A stretch of DNA of 64,000 nucleotides from DATIRA01 sp963766505 (GTDB taxonomy: Bacteria > Pseudomonadota > Gammaproteobacteria > Steroidobacterales > Steroidobacteraceae), in contig CAVYAL010000005.1 in assembly GCA_963766505.1 (NCBI GenBank), forward strand, positions 434,001-498,000, in the 5' to 3' direction. Position numbers and translations under genes: made by a program. Below, piece by piece: positions 15,262 to 23,290 of this stretch (positions within the stretch are counted from its first letter, which is position 1; each line of letters starts with the position of its first letter). A model generated the notes under the pieces. It was not told where the DNA came from, made no database searches, and was given only the letters and a program-made list of their open reading frames with translations.

Positions 15262-17505
15262 CTAGAACGTCTTGCCGAGGAACAGGTAGAAAGCTGATTC
15301 GCCGCCTTCCGCGAAGCCGGCTGCCAGGTAGACGGGCCCGAACGGGCTCTCGGCGCCGAGGAACACGCTGCCGCCCGTCTCGAGGTCGCCGAAATCCACG
15401 TCGTCCCGCGTCAACCAGGCGTTGCCGGCCTCGAGCGAAAAGCCGAGGTAGGCCGGGAACTCGAAGAACCCCGTGCCGCCCCGGCTGATGCGCCGGTAGA
15501 CCATTCCGCGCACGATGCCGTACTGCGTGCCGGCCAGCGCGTCCGAGGGCAGTCCCGAAATATTCAGGAAGCCGCCGAGCGTGAACAGGTCCTGGGGTGA
15601 GTTGACGCGGTCATCGAGCGCGGAACCCGCGTCAATCGAGATCACCCCGCTGTAGCGCTGGTGGCTGCGCGCGAACTGCCAGGACGCGTACACGATGTCT
15701 GCATCCCGGCCCGCGCCGAGCGATTTGCGGTCGGCCAGCCAGCCCGCGCGAAAAGCCTGGCCGTGCCGCGGAAAGTAGGCACTGTCCAGCCGGTCGTAGC
15801 CGAAATTGACGAAGTACCCGCCGATGTCGAACTCGCCCTCCGGCAGACCCGGGTCGCCGATCATCACTCGAGTACTGCCGTCGCCCGAACGCGCTCCAAG
15901 GCGCAGCTCGCCCCAGCTGGAAATCTCCGCACCCAGCGCCAGCGAGTACTCGGTGTCGCGTATCCGGTAGCGCGCGATCCGCTGCCCGTCCTCGATCGCC
16001 TGCAGCGTCTCGAGCTCGTAGCGGAAGGCCGGCGCGATGAACAGCCCGTTCGTGAACGACAGCGGCTGGAAGAACTCGGTATAAAAGCGCGGCTCCTCGC
16101 CCAGCTGCACGTCGGTGAGCCACTCTGCGCCGAGCGTGTTCAGGCCCGTCAGCAGCAGCCGTACCGCGGCGTTGCCGACCGCACCGCCCTCGTAGTCCTG
16201 CTCGACGCTCAATCCCAGGCGCAGGAAGTTCGGTCCCCAGGACTTGCGACGCAGGTCGATCTCGAGGCCCTGCTCGCCATCCTGCTCGACGAGGCGATAG
16301 TCGGTGGATTCATAGATGTCGAGCCCATACTCGCGATACAGGCGTCGCTGAAGGTCCGCGGTGTCCAGCGGCCGTCCCTCGAGCTCACCGAACACCGCCT
16401 CGATGCGCGCTGCATCCGGCTCCGAGCCCGCCGCGGGACGAACGAATGCGACCTGGACTTCGTCGCGCGGCCTGCCGTTCCTGTGCGCCAGGTAGCCCGC
16501 GTATCCGGCATCGCTGAGCGAGAGATCGGACAGGCGTGCCCCGGTCTGCGACACGGCTGACCGACCTGCGGCCATCACCTGCGGGACTTTCGAGAAGTCG
16601 AAGGCCGTCATGCGGCCCAGGTCGGGCTCGATCAGGATGTCGTTCCGGGTGAGCGACTCCCGGGACGCGAGCGTGCCACGACGCACCATGATGCCGATCA
16701 TCTGGTTCGTCACGTCGATCGCGGACTGCAGTCCCGCGCGGTCCGCGAGCGGGAAGCTGACATCGACGACCACGAGCACGTCCACTCCCATCTGCCGTAC
16801 CAGGTCCACGGGCAGGTTGTCGACCATGCCGCCATCGACGAGCAGCCGCCCGTCAATCTCCACCGGCGCAAGCACGCCCGGAGCCGACATGCTCGCCCGC
16901 AGCACGGTCGCGAGGTCGCCCTGGCCCAGCACCACGGCATCGCCGGTTTCCAGGTCCGTCGCGAGCGCACGGAACGGTGTGGGAAGACGGTCGAAGTCCC
17001 GAACGTCCGCAACCGGCGCGGTGGCGTCACGCAGCACCTGCGTGATCTTCTGTCCCTGCACCAGGCCGATCGGCAGCACGACCCCCTCATCAGGGCGGAC
17101 GCCGAGCGCCTGTCTCACGAGATAATTGCGATCGTCCTGCTTGCGGCGGTACACGAGGTCGCGGCGCGGCGCGCGGTCCTGGAACAGGTCCTGCCAGTCG
17201 AGCCGCTGGAACACGTACTCGATCTCGGCGCCGCTCAGACCCGCTGCGTACAGGCCCCCGACGACTGCACCCATGCTGGTTCCGGCGACCGCGTCGATCG
17301 GAATCCGCATCTCCTCCAGCGCGCGAATCACCCCGACGTGAGCCGCTCCGCGCGCACCCCCGCCGCTCAGCACGAGACCGACTCTCGGCCGCTCGAGCAC
17401 GGTCTCCTCCGCCGGGCAGCTGCGCGGCAGCAGCACCGCGAGGGCGCCGGCCGCCATGAATGCAGCAAATACTGCGGAGGAGGACCGCAAGTGTCGGATG
17501 GGCAT
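15262..17505 (-). CDS. Patatin-like phospholipase fused to a surface-antigen barrel (PlpD-type, type Vd secretion)
   Basis: About 747 residues, close to Pseudomonas aeruginosa PlpD. After a signal peptide the patatin domain shows the oxyanion motif SGGGARGAAHVG, the nucleophile AGTSMGAVVGG and the catalytic Asp in LVDGGMVDNLPVDL. A POTRA-like region follows (about 340-420), then a C-terminal Omp85-type 16-strand barrel ending in YLFLGKTF with terminal Phe. PlpD-type proteins display or release a class A1 phospholipase through their own barrel. The start is uncertain: ATGs at 17511 and 17505 are both in frame, and GGAG eight bases ahead favours 17505. Confidence 0.9.
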   Translation of the reverse strand: MPIRHLRSSSAVFAAFMAAGALAVLLPRSCPAEETVLERPRVGLVLSGGGARGAAHVGVIRALEEMRIPIDAVAGTSMGAVVGGLYAAGLSGAEIEYVFQRLDWQDLFQDRAPRRDLVYRRKQDDRNYLVRQALGVRPDEGVVLPIGLVQGQKITQVLRDATAPVADVRDFDRLPTPFRALATDLETGDAVVLGQGDLATVLRASMSAPGVLAPVEIDGRLLVDGGMVDNLPVDLVRQMGVDVLVVVDVSFPLADRAGLQSAIDVTNQMIGIMVRRGTLASRESLTRNDILIEPDLGRMTAFDFSKVPQVMAAGRSAVSQTGARLSDLSLSDAGYAGYLAHRNGRPRDEVQVAFVRPAAGSEPDAARIEAVFGELEGRPLDTADLQRRLYREYGLDIYESTDYRLVEQDGEQGLEIDLRRKSWGPNFLRLGLSVEQDYEGGAVGNAAVRLLLTGLNTLGAEWLTDVQLGEEPRFYTEFFQPLSFTNGLFIAPAFRYELETLQAIEDGQRIARYRIRDTEYSLALGAEISSWGELRLGARSGDGSTRVMIGDPGLPEGEFDIGGYFVNFGYDRLDSAYFPRHGQAFRAGWLADRKSLGAGRDADIVYASWQFARSHQRYSGVISIDAGSALDDRVNSPQDLFTLGGFLNISGLPSDALAGTQYGIVRGMVYRRISRGGTGFFEFPAYLGFSLEAGNAWLTRDDVDFGDLETGGSVFLGAESPFGPVYLAAGFAEGGESAFYLFLGKTF

Positions 17506-17619
17506 CGGCATCGCTCCGGTTCGCGCCGGTCGCGATACTAGCAAACGAGATGCGATCGAAGGCTCGCTGCTGGATTCGATCGGGGATAATCCACTGCGGT
17601 AACAGAGGCTGCTGGACGA

Positions 17620-19731
17620 GTGACTCAGACTGGCTTCAATGGCGGCTGTGCGGTGCGCAGGGCGGCGGCGACTGCCGCGCTGTGCTCCCTGCTGGGCGCG
17701 CAAGGCAGTGCGCGTTCCGCGGAACCGGACCTCGAGGAGATCCTGGTCACCGCGTCGCGGCAGGAGCTGCCGGCGCTCCGGACGCCGTTCAGCATCGGCA
17801 AGCTCGACGCCCAGACGCTCGCGCTGATCGGGTCAACGCATCACTCGGAGTCGTTCAATCGGCTGCCCGCCACGCTGATCCAGCGCGGCAGCGGCCAGGA
17901 GAGCCTCACGTCGGTGCGTTCACCCGTGTTCACCGGGGCAGGCTCCTGCGGCGAGTTCCTGTTCCTCGAGAACTCCATACCGATACGGCCGGTCGGCTTC
18001 TGCAATGTCAACGAGCTGTTCGAGATCAACACGGAGCAGGCACACGCAATCGAGGTTCTGCGCGGACCTGGAAGCGCGCTGTACGGCTCGAATGCCGTGC
18101 ACGGCACGATCAACGTGCTGCAGCCCGCGCCTGGGCAGCTGCCCGCGATCGGCATCGGCCTCGAGGCAGGACCGGACGACTACTACCGGGTGAAGGGCCG
18201 CGGTCGCCTGCAAGGCCCGGCCCGCACGGCGGGCTGGAGCGCGCACTACACGCATGACGGCGGATGGCGGGACGACTCGGGCTTCGATGAGGCGAAGATC
18301 AACGCGGCACTGGCCGGCATGTATGGCGACACGCCGGGACGCCTGGACCTCGCCGCCACCTGGCTGGACCAGGACACCGCGGGGTTCATCCTGGGCAAGG
18401 ACGCATACGAGGACGAGACGCTGAGGCGCGAGAACCTGAACCCGGAAGCCTACCGCGAGGCCCATGCGGTACGGCTGACGGGGCTGTTCGAACCCGACCT
18501 GCTCGAGATGGGCCGGCTCGAGTTCAGACCCTACCTGCGCAGCTCGCGGATGGAGTTCCTGCAGCACTTCCTGCTCGGCAAGCCGCTGGAGCGCAACGGC
18601 CAGGAAAGTCTCGGCCTGATGAGCACGCTGTACAGCGAAACCAGCTCGGGCTGGCGAGTGACCACCGGAGTCGACCTGGAATTCGCGGACACCTTCCTCT
18701 ACCAGGCCCAGGACGGTCCGACGACCGGCGGCTCAGAGATTGCAAACGCGATCCGACCTGCCGGCCGGCACTACGACTACGAGGTGCGATCCAGTGTCGC
18801 GGCATTGTACGGCCAGCTCGAGCGTCAACTGGGCGAGCGCTGGCGCGTCGCTGCTGGCCTGCGGGCCGAGTACGTCGGCTACGATTACGACAACCGGATG
18901 CTCGCCGGAAACACCGACGAGGACGGAGTGCCCTGCCCCTTTGGCGGTTGCCTGTACAGCCGGCCCGCAGACCGGAATGACTCGTTCTTCGACGTCGCGC
19001 CGAAGCTCAGCGTAGGGCTGGACCTGCAGGACGGACTCGCCGCCTATGCGACTGCAGTACGCGGCTTCAGGCCGCCGGAGGCCACGGAGCTCTATCGCCT
19101 GCAGCGGCAACAGACGCGGGCGGACCTCGACTCGGAGCAGCTCGATTCACTGGAGCTCGGGCTCAAGGGCTCCTGGCCCGGTCTCGATTTCGCGCTGGCG
19201 GCCTACACGATGCGCAAGGAGAACGTGGTGCTGCGCGAGAGCAACGGCTTCTACGTGGGCGACGGCCGGACCTCGCACCGGGGCTTCGAGTACCAGTTGG
19301 GCTGGGCGGCGCTGCCGTCGCTGACGTTTCGGGCCGCAGGCAGTTTCGCTCGGCACCGCTACGAGTTCTCGCGTGCGGTCGAGGCCGGCGAGCGGATCAC
19401 CAAGGGCGATGACATCGACACGGCCCCGAGGCAGATGCACAACTTCCGGCTCGAGTGGTCGCCGACGCCGGCGCTGCAGGCCGAGGCCGAGTGGCAGGTG
19501 CTCGGCGAGTACTGGCTCGACGCCTCGAACGAGCATCGCTATCCGGGGCACGAACTGCTGAACCTGAGGCTGGGCTGGCAGCTGCCGGGAGGCTGGGCGA
19601 CGTTCGTACGCCTGAACAACGCGCTCGACACGGACTACGCGGACCGGGCCGATTTCGCCTTCGGCAACTACAGGTATTTCCCCGGCCGCGGGCGCAGCCT
19701 GTTCGCCGAAATCCAATGGCAGTCGAGGTGA
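17620..19731 (+). CDS. TonB-dependent outer-membrane receptor
   Basis: A 703-residue receptor. A signal peptide is followed by a TonB box-like EEILVTASRQ at about 40-49 and a plug domain with the AIEVLRGPGSALYGSNAVHGTINV signature near 143-166. The barrel ends in a C-terminal RSLFAEIQWQSR-type strand. Two Cys residues in the plug (SCGEF and GFCNV) and a pair in CPFGGC are unusual and may form disulfides. The ligand (iron chelate, vitamin or other) cannot be told. A GATAAT box at 17585-17590 is a possible -10. The gene is divergent from the patatin gene. Confidence 0.88.
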   Translation: MTQTGFNGGCAVRRAAATAALCSLLGAQGSARSAEPDLEEILVTASRQELPALRTPFSIGKLDAQTLALIGSTHHSESFNRLPATLIQRGSGQESLTSVRSPVFTGAGSCGEFLFLENSIPIRPVGFCNVNELFEINTEQAHAIEVLRGPGSALYGSNAVHGTINVLQPAPGQLPAIGIGLEAGPDDYYRVKGRGRLQGPARTAGWSAHYTHDGGWRDDSGFDEAKINAALAGMYGDTPGRLDLAATWLDQDTAGFILGKDAYEDETLRRENLNPEAYREAHAVRLTGLFEPDLLEMGRLEFRPYLRSSRMEFLQHFLLGKPLERNGQESLGLMSTLYSETSSGWRVTTGVDLEFADTFLYQAQDGPTTGGSEIANAIRPAGRHYDYEVRSSVAALYGQLERQLGERWRVAAGLRAEYVGYDYDNRMLAGNTDEDGVPCPFGGCLYSRPADRNDSFFDVAPKLSVGLDLQDGLAAYATAVRGFRPPEATELYRLQRQQTRADLDSEQLDSLELGLKGSWPGLDFALAAYTMRKENVVLRESNGFYVGDGRTSHRGFEYQLGWAALPSLTFRAAGSFARHRYEFSRAVEAGERITKGDDIDTAPRQMHNFRLEWSPTPALQAEAEWQVLGEYWLDASNEHRYPGHELLNLRLGWQLPGGWATFVRLNNALDTDYADRADFAFGNYRYFPGRGRSLFAEIQWQSR

Positions 19732-19735
19732 AGCA

Positions 19736-20164
19736 ATGGCTGTTCGCGGTTCAAGCAATTTCCTGACCGTCAACGAGAACGGGCCCTACTCCGTCGAAGG
19801 CGAATTGACCGTCGAAGGCAGGCCCGCGAGCGAGGCACAGCTCTGCCGCTGCGGCCGCTCGAAGCGCAAGCCCTACTGCGACGGCAGCCACGGCGACAAT
19901 TTTTTCGCGACGGGCGAGCCGCCAGTTGAGTCCCCCGGGCAGCACGAGCCGCAGCGCGGCCCGCTGACCGTCACGCCGGTCGAAAACGGCCCGCTGCGGT
20001 TCACCGGGCCGCTGACGATTCGCTCGGCCGCCGGCCGCACGATCGAATGCGCGACGCAGGCCTGGCTCTGCCGCTGCGGCGCGTCGGCCAGCAAGCCCTA
20101 CTGCGACGGCACCCACAAGAAGATCGGCTTCGAGGCGCCAGGCGAAACGCCGAGGCGAAAGTGA
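19736..20164 (+). CDS. Double CDGSH iron-sulfur domain protein
   Basis: A 142-residue soluble protein with two CDGSH-type sites: CRCGRSKRKPYCDGSH (about 37-52) and CRCGASASKPYCDGTH (about 111-126). Each provides three Cys and one His for a [2Fe-2S] cluster, as in mitoNEET-like proteins. The N-terminus holds a short beta segment (ELTVEGRPASEAQ) that recurs before the second site, showing an internal duplication. It follows the TonB receptor by four bases, so it is probably translated from the same message and may handle iron brought in by the receptor; that is inference. Confidence 0.9.
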   Translation: MAVRGSSNFLTVNENGPYSVEGELTVEGRPASEAQLCRCGRSKRKPYCDGSHGDNFFATGEPPVESPGQHEPQRGPLTVTPVENGPLRFTGPLTIRSAAGRTIECATQAWLCRCGASASKPYCDGTHKKIGFEAPGETPRRK

Positions 20165-20184
20165 AGCCGATCCGGCAACCACTC

Positions 20185-20241
20185 CTAAAGGGGACAGATT
20201 TATTTGCGCTAAGAGTACGCAAATAAATCTGTCCCCTTTAG
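20185..20241. repeat. REP-like palindrome, copy 1
   Basis: A perfect 24-base inverted repeat (20185-20208 and 20218-20241) around a 9-base loop, with arm core AAAGGGGACAGATTTATTTG. It sits between the convergent ends of the CDGSH gene and the AgmX-like gene and could form a terminator-like hairpin. The same core recurs at 43572-43653 and 51513-51534. From memory, this motif is common in gammaproteobacterial genomes and is tied to Y1 (REP-associated) transposases; no such gene is in the window. Confidence 0.9.
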
Positions 20242-20257
20242 AGGCAAGGGATTGCGA

Positions 20258-21184
20258 TCAGGCCGGGAAGAACTCGATCGGCTTCGTAGTGGTCATCGGA
20301 GCAACGTCCTTGCGCTCGAAGCGGAACATCTTCACCCTGGCCACGAGCTTGCGCTCGAGCTCGGCGTCGCCGAGCTCGCTGCTCACGATGCGGCAACTCG
20401 AGACATCGCCCGACGGCGCTATGGTCAACTCCAGCACCACTTTGCCCTGAAGCGCCGGGTTTTCGCGCAGCGCACGACTGTAGATCGAATAGATCGCCGA
20501 CTTGTTGCGGTCGAACACGAGCTCGATCTCCTCGCGCGTGCGCGACGCCTGGCTGCTGCGGCCGCTGCGCTCGGCGGCCCCGTTCGCGACCGGGGCAGCC
20601 GGTGCGACTTGCACGGTCGCGTGTCCCTCGAGCGCCGCACGCTCTGCTCCGAAACCGCTGCTGCTATCTGAAACGGCGATGCCCCCGCTGCCTTCGCCGA
20701 GCCCGGAAGTGAGCAGCGAGCGGTTCACCTTCGCCCGCTCGCCGACGGCTGCATTGACGGCTTCGACGTTGGAACTGACCTTGCGTTCACGCAGCGCCTC
20801 GAGCTCGTCTGCCAGCGCGAGGATTCCGGATGCCGCTGCCTTCTCGCGCGGATCAGCCCTGGGCGGCACGGCGACGGCCGGCGCGAGCGGCTGCGGCTCG
20901 GGCCTGGGCTCGACGCTCTGCACCGGCTCTGGCTTCGGCGGCGGCAGTTCGAGCACCGGTTCGGGCTCGGGTTTCGGCCGCTCGAGGATGAACTCGACGA
21001 TGCGGTCTGGGACGGCCGGCGCCTGCGCCTGGACGCGCGGGCGCTCGGGCAACAGCGGGATCACGATCCCGAAACCCAGGAAGATCCCCAGCACCGAGCC
21101 GAGGATCCGCCGCAGACGGCGCTGCTCGTCCTCGGTCGGTGTCCAGGGCAGGTCGTAGACGCGATAGTAGGCCACGTTGCTCAT
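20258..21184 (-). CDS. AgmX/PglI C-terminal-domain, TonB-like energy transducer
   Basis: A 308-residue protein with TonB-like layout. It has a short cytosolic N-terminus, one membrane helix at about 28-46, then a Pro/Glu-rich spacer (about 60-105) that can span the periplasm. The C-terminal domain (about 215-308) matches the AgmX/PglI type (EIELVFDRNKSAIYSIYSRAL, GKVVLELTIAPSGDVSSCRI). In Myxococcus the namesakes belong to gliding machinery. Here it is the last gene of the ExbB-ExbD-ExbD operon, so it probably carries proton-motive-force energy to an outer-membrane or periplasmic partner. The partner is unknown. Confidence 0.87.
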   Translation of the reverse strand: MSNVAYYRVYDLPWTPTEDEQRRLRRILGSVLGIFLGFGIVIPLLPERPRVQAQAPAVPDRIVEFILERPKPEPEPVLELPPPKPEPVQSVEPRPEPQPLAPAVAVPPRADPREKAAASGILALADELEALRERKVSSNVEAVNAAVGERAKVNRSLLTSGLGEGSGGIAVSDSSSGFGAERAALEGHATVQVAPAAPVANGAAERSGRSSQASRTREEIELVFDRNKSAIYSIYSRALRENPALQGKVVLELTIAPSGDVSSCRIVSSELGDAELERKLVARVKMFRFERKDVAPMTTTKPIEFFPA

Positions 21185-21196
21185 CGCCCGGCTGCC

Positions 21197-21703
21197 TCAA
21201 GCCCCGGCGAGACCGGCATAAGCCTGCTCGCGTTCCACGACGGCCAATGAGACCTTCGCGTAGTCGGCCGCAGCGCAGCTCGCGACGATCTTGCGCAGGA
21301 CCGCGTAGTGCAGCGACTTCTCCGCCATGACGGTCACCTCGCGGACGCCTTCGTTCCCCGGAATCACGCTGCCCGCCTGCCGGCCGAGCGCGGCGCGCAG
21401 CGGCTCGACGATGGTCGCCGGCTCCGCGACCAGCTCCGCGACGGTCGCGACCGCCTCGCCGTTCACGTACAGCATCTCGCGCGTGACCGTGACGACCGTC
21501 GCCTCGCGCGCCTTCAGCTCGGAAACCGACTGCGGGATCGTGATGTTCTGCGCGTTCGGCAGGATCTCGGTATCCGCCGAGTGCACGAGCAGATAGACGA
21601 CGAGTATCGTCAGCATGTCGATCATCGGTATCAGCGACAGTGGGCCGTGACTGCCGCCGCCCTTGCCGTGGCGCTGGTGCCGCTGCAGCCCCCTGCGGAT
21701 CAT
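21197..21703 (-). CDS. ExbD/TolR-like protein (second ExbD of the operon)
   Basis: A 168-residue ExbD/TolR protein. A basic N-terminus precedes one membrane helix with the ion-channel Asp in LIPMIDMLTILVVYLL, then a periplasmic domain ending in a tail with SLAVVEREQAY. It overlaps the preceding exbD by four bases. The DxxT/V channel residue is intact, so it should be a working stator subunit. Differences from its neighbour suggest a heteromeric ExbD pair, as in other dual-ExbD systems. Confidence 0.88.
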   Translation of the reverse strand: MIRRGLQRHQRHGKGGGSHGPLSLIPMIDMLTILVVYLLVHSADTEILPNAQNITIPQSVSELKAREATVVTVTREMLYVNGEAVATVAELVAEPATIVEPLRAALGRQAGSVIPGNEGVREVTVMAEKSLHYAVLRKIVASCAAADYAKVSLAVVEREQAYAGLAGA

Positions 21704-22209
21704 GTCGGCGCGTCCCCGAGAGCGATCTGCGGGAACAGTTCCGTTCGCGCCACCTTGCCGCCGTCGATGACCTGCCGCAGGCGCATCGCGTCCATGACCT
21801 GGACGATGGTGTCGTAGTCGACGTCCGCCGCCACCAGCAGTGTCGCCGCGCTCTGGTCTGGGTAGCGGCGCTTCACGGCCTCGAGGCAGTCAGCGAGCCC
21901 CGCCAGGTCCTGCTGCCCGCCTTGCGCGGCAAGGGACTCGAGTATGCCGACGTTGCGGTCGGCCACCTCCACCCGATCCCGCCGCAGGATCACTTCCAGT
22001 TCCAGGGTCGGCGCGACCCGCTCGGCCGAACCGCCCGGACCCGGCAGGTGAACCTCGAGGATGCTCGTGCGCGAGAACACCGCCGTAAAGATCAGGAAGA
22101 AAGTCAGGATCACCATGATGTCCAGCATCGGCACGATGGTCAGGTCATTGCGGCCACGATAGCGCGCATGGTTGCGCAGCAGACGGCGGGCGAGCTTCGA
22201 GGATCTCAT
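21700..22209 (-). CDS. ExbD/TolR-like protein (first ExbD of the operon)
   Basis: A 169-residue ExbD/TolR protein: basic N-terminus (RSSKLARRLLRNHARYRGRN), membrane helix with channel Asp in TIVPMLDIMVILTFFLIF, and a periplasmic domain with the LVAADVDYDTIVQVMDAMR pattern of ExbD. The start at 22209 overlaps the ExbB-like stop by four bases (ATGA). It should pair with the adjacent ExbB to form a proton-driven motor in the inner membrane. Confidence 0.9.
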   Translation of the reverse strand: MRSSKLARRLLRNHARYRGRNDLTIVPMLDIMVILTFFLIFTAVFSRTSILEVHLPGPGGSAERVAPTLELEVILRRDRVEVADRNVGILESLAAQGGQQDLAGLADCLEAVKRRYPDQSAATLLVAADVDYDTIVQVMDAMRLRQVIDGGKVARTELFPQIALGDAPT

Positions 22210-22919
22210 GCGCCTTTCGCTCCCCGCGTACCCTCGCGCGCCAGCACAGCCTGCACGCCCTGCGGCGAGAGCGACTGCTGGACCGACGGACGACGCTCGC
22301 TGATGCTGTTCAGGAACTTGATCGAGGCGACCTCGAGGCTGTCCACCAGCTCGGTGGTCTTCGTCTCGAGGTACATGTGGCAGAGCAGCAGCGTGATCGC
22401 GAGGCCGAGACCCAGCGCAGTATTGTTCATCGCGACCGAGATGCTCGCCGAGAGCAGGCTGGCCTTCTCCGCCGGATTGACGCTCGCAACGGCCGCGAAA
22501 GCGTTGATCAGGCCGATCACCGTGCCCAGCAGTCCCATCAGCATGCCGATGTTGGCCAGCGTCGCGAGGTAGTGCGTGCGCTTTTCCAGGCGCGGGATGA
22601 CCTCGATCAGGCTCTCCTCCATCACCTTCTCGATGTCTTCGCGACGCTGCGCGGACGGCAGGCGCGACAGACCGTAGCGCATGATCGTCGAGAGCGCCGA
22701 GTCGTTCTGCTCGGCAATCTTCATCGCCTGGCGGAAATCCCCGGCCTGCAGCAGCGGCGCCAGCTCCGCCCACAGCCGCCGGTTGCCGCGCGCGACACGA
22801 AACAGATAGACGAAACGCTCGACCGCGAGCCCGAGCCCGACCGCAAAGACACCTGCGATCGGATACAGGAACGGTCCGCCCTGCTTGAAGAAGTTGATGA
22901 TCATGTCGGTCGTGTTCAT
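22206..22919 (-). CDS. ExbB/TolQ/MotA-family proton channel protein
   Basis: A 237-residue protein with three membrane helices: one near residues 15-35, then THYLATLANIGMLMGLLGTVIGLINAF near 118-144 and MNNTALGLGLAITLLLCHMYLE near 165-186. The Gly/Thr-rich second and third helices carry the Thr residues that line the channel in ExbB/TolQ. It overlaps both neighbours by four bases. It should use the proton motive force to drive the AgmX-like transducer. Confidence 0.92.
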   Translation of the reverse strand: MNTTDMIINFFKQGGPFLYPIAGVFAVGLGLAVERFVYLFRVARGNRRLWAELAPLLQAGDFRQAMKIAEQNDSALSTIMRYGLSRLPSAQRREDIEKVMEESLIEVIPRLEKRTHYLATLANIGMLMGLLGTVIGLINAFAAVASVNPAEKASLLSASISVAMNNTALGLGLAITLLLCHMYLETKTTELVDSLEVASIKFLNSISERRPSVQQSLSPQGVQAVLAREGTRGAKGA

Positions 22920-23290
22920 GGCTCGGACGCTCCGGGACTGCTGGACGATTGACTGGGCATCGGGTGACTGGCCGTGTCCGCCGGCGGACCTGCCTGGCGG
23001 TCGGGGCCAATGTGCGACGAGAGGTCGCGGAAATACGTGATCTCGCGCCGGAATTCGACATGGTCGAGCGGCGAGAGCGCCTCCTCGATCAGGCTCCCCA
23101 TCGGACGGTCCGGGCCGTCCGGCGGCTCCGGGGCCTTCCACGGCACGATGCTCATTACCCTGGGCAGCTCGCGATTGCCGGTGATGACGCTCGAATCGAG
23201 CTTGAGCCTGTCGACGGCGTAGTCGGAGGCGGCCGAATTGACGGCTGCTGCGAGCAGCGCCAGGAGCAACACAGATCGAGATGCGTTCAC
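22916..23290 (-). CDS. Small exported protein of the ExbBD/TPR operon
   Basis: A 124-residue protein with a signal peptide (VNASRSVLLLALLAAAVNSA). The mature part holds SSVITGNRELPRVMSIVPWK and a Pro-rich, Ser-rich C-terminus. I do not recognise the family. The GTG at 23290 overlaps the TPR gene's stop (GTGA), and its own end overlaps the ExbB-like start, so it is translationally embedded in the operon. A conserved GNRELPRVMxIVPW-like core would mark it as a dedicated periplasmic part of the machine. Confidence 0.75.
   Translation of the reverse strand: MNASRSVLLLALLAAAVNSAASDYAVDRLKLDSSVITGNRELPRVMSIVPWKAPEPPDGPDRPMGSLIEEALSPLDHVEFRREITYFRDLSSHIGPDRQAGPPADTASHPMPSQSSSSPGASEP

Noticed and set aside
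20185..20241. The palindromes as simple rho-independent terminators
   Set aside because: The shared sequence between copies, including the AT-rich GATTTATTTG part and the copy in a coding region, points to a dispersed repeat; terminator activity may be secondary.
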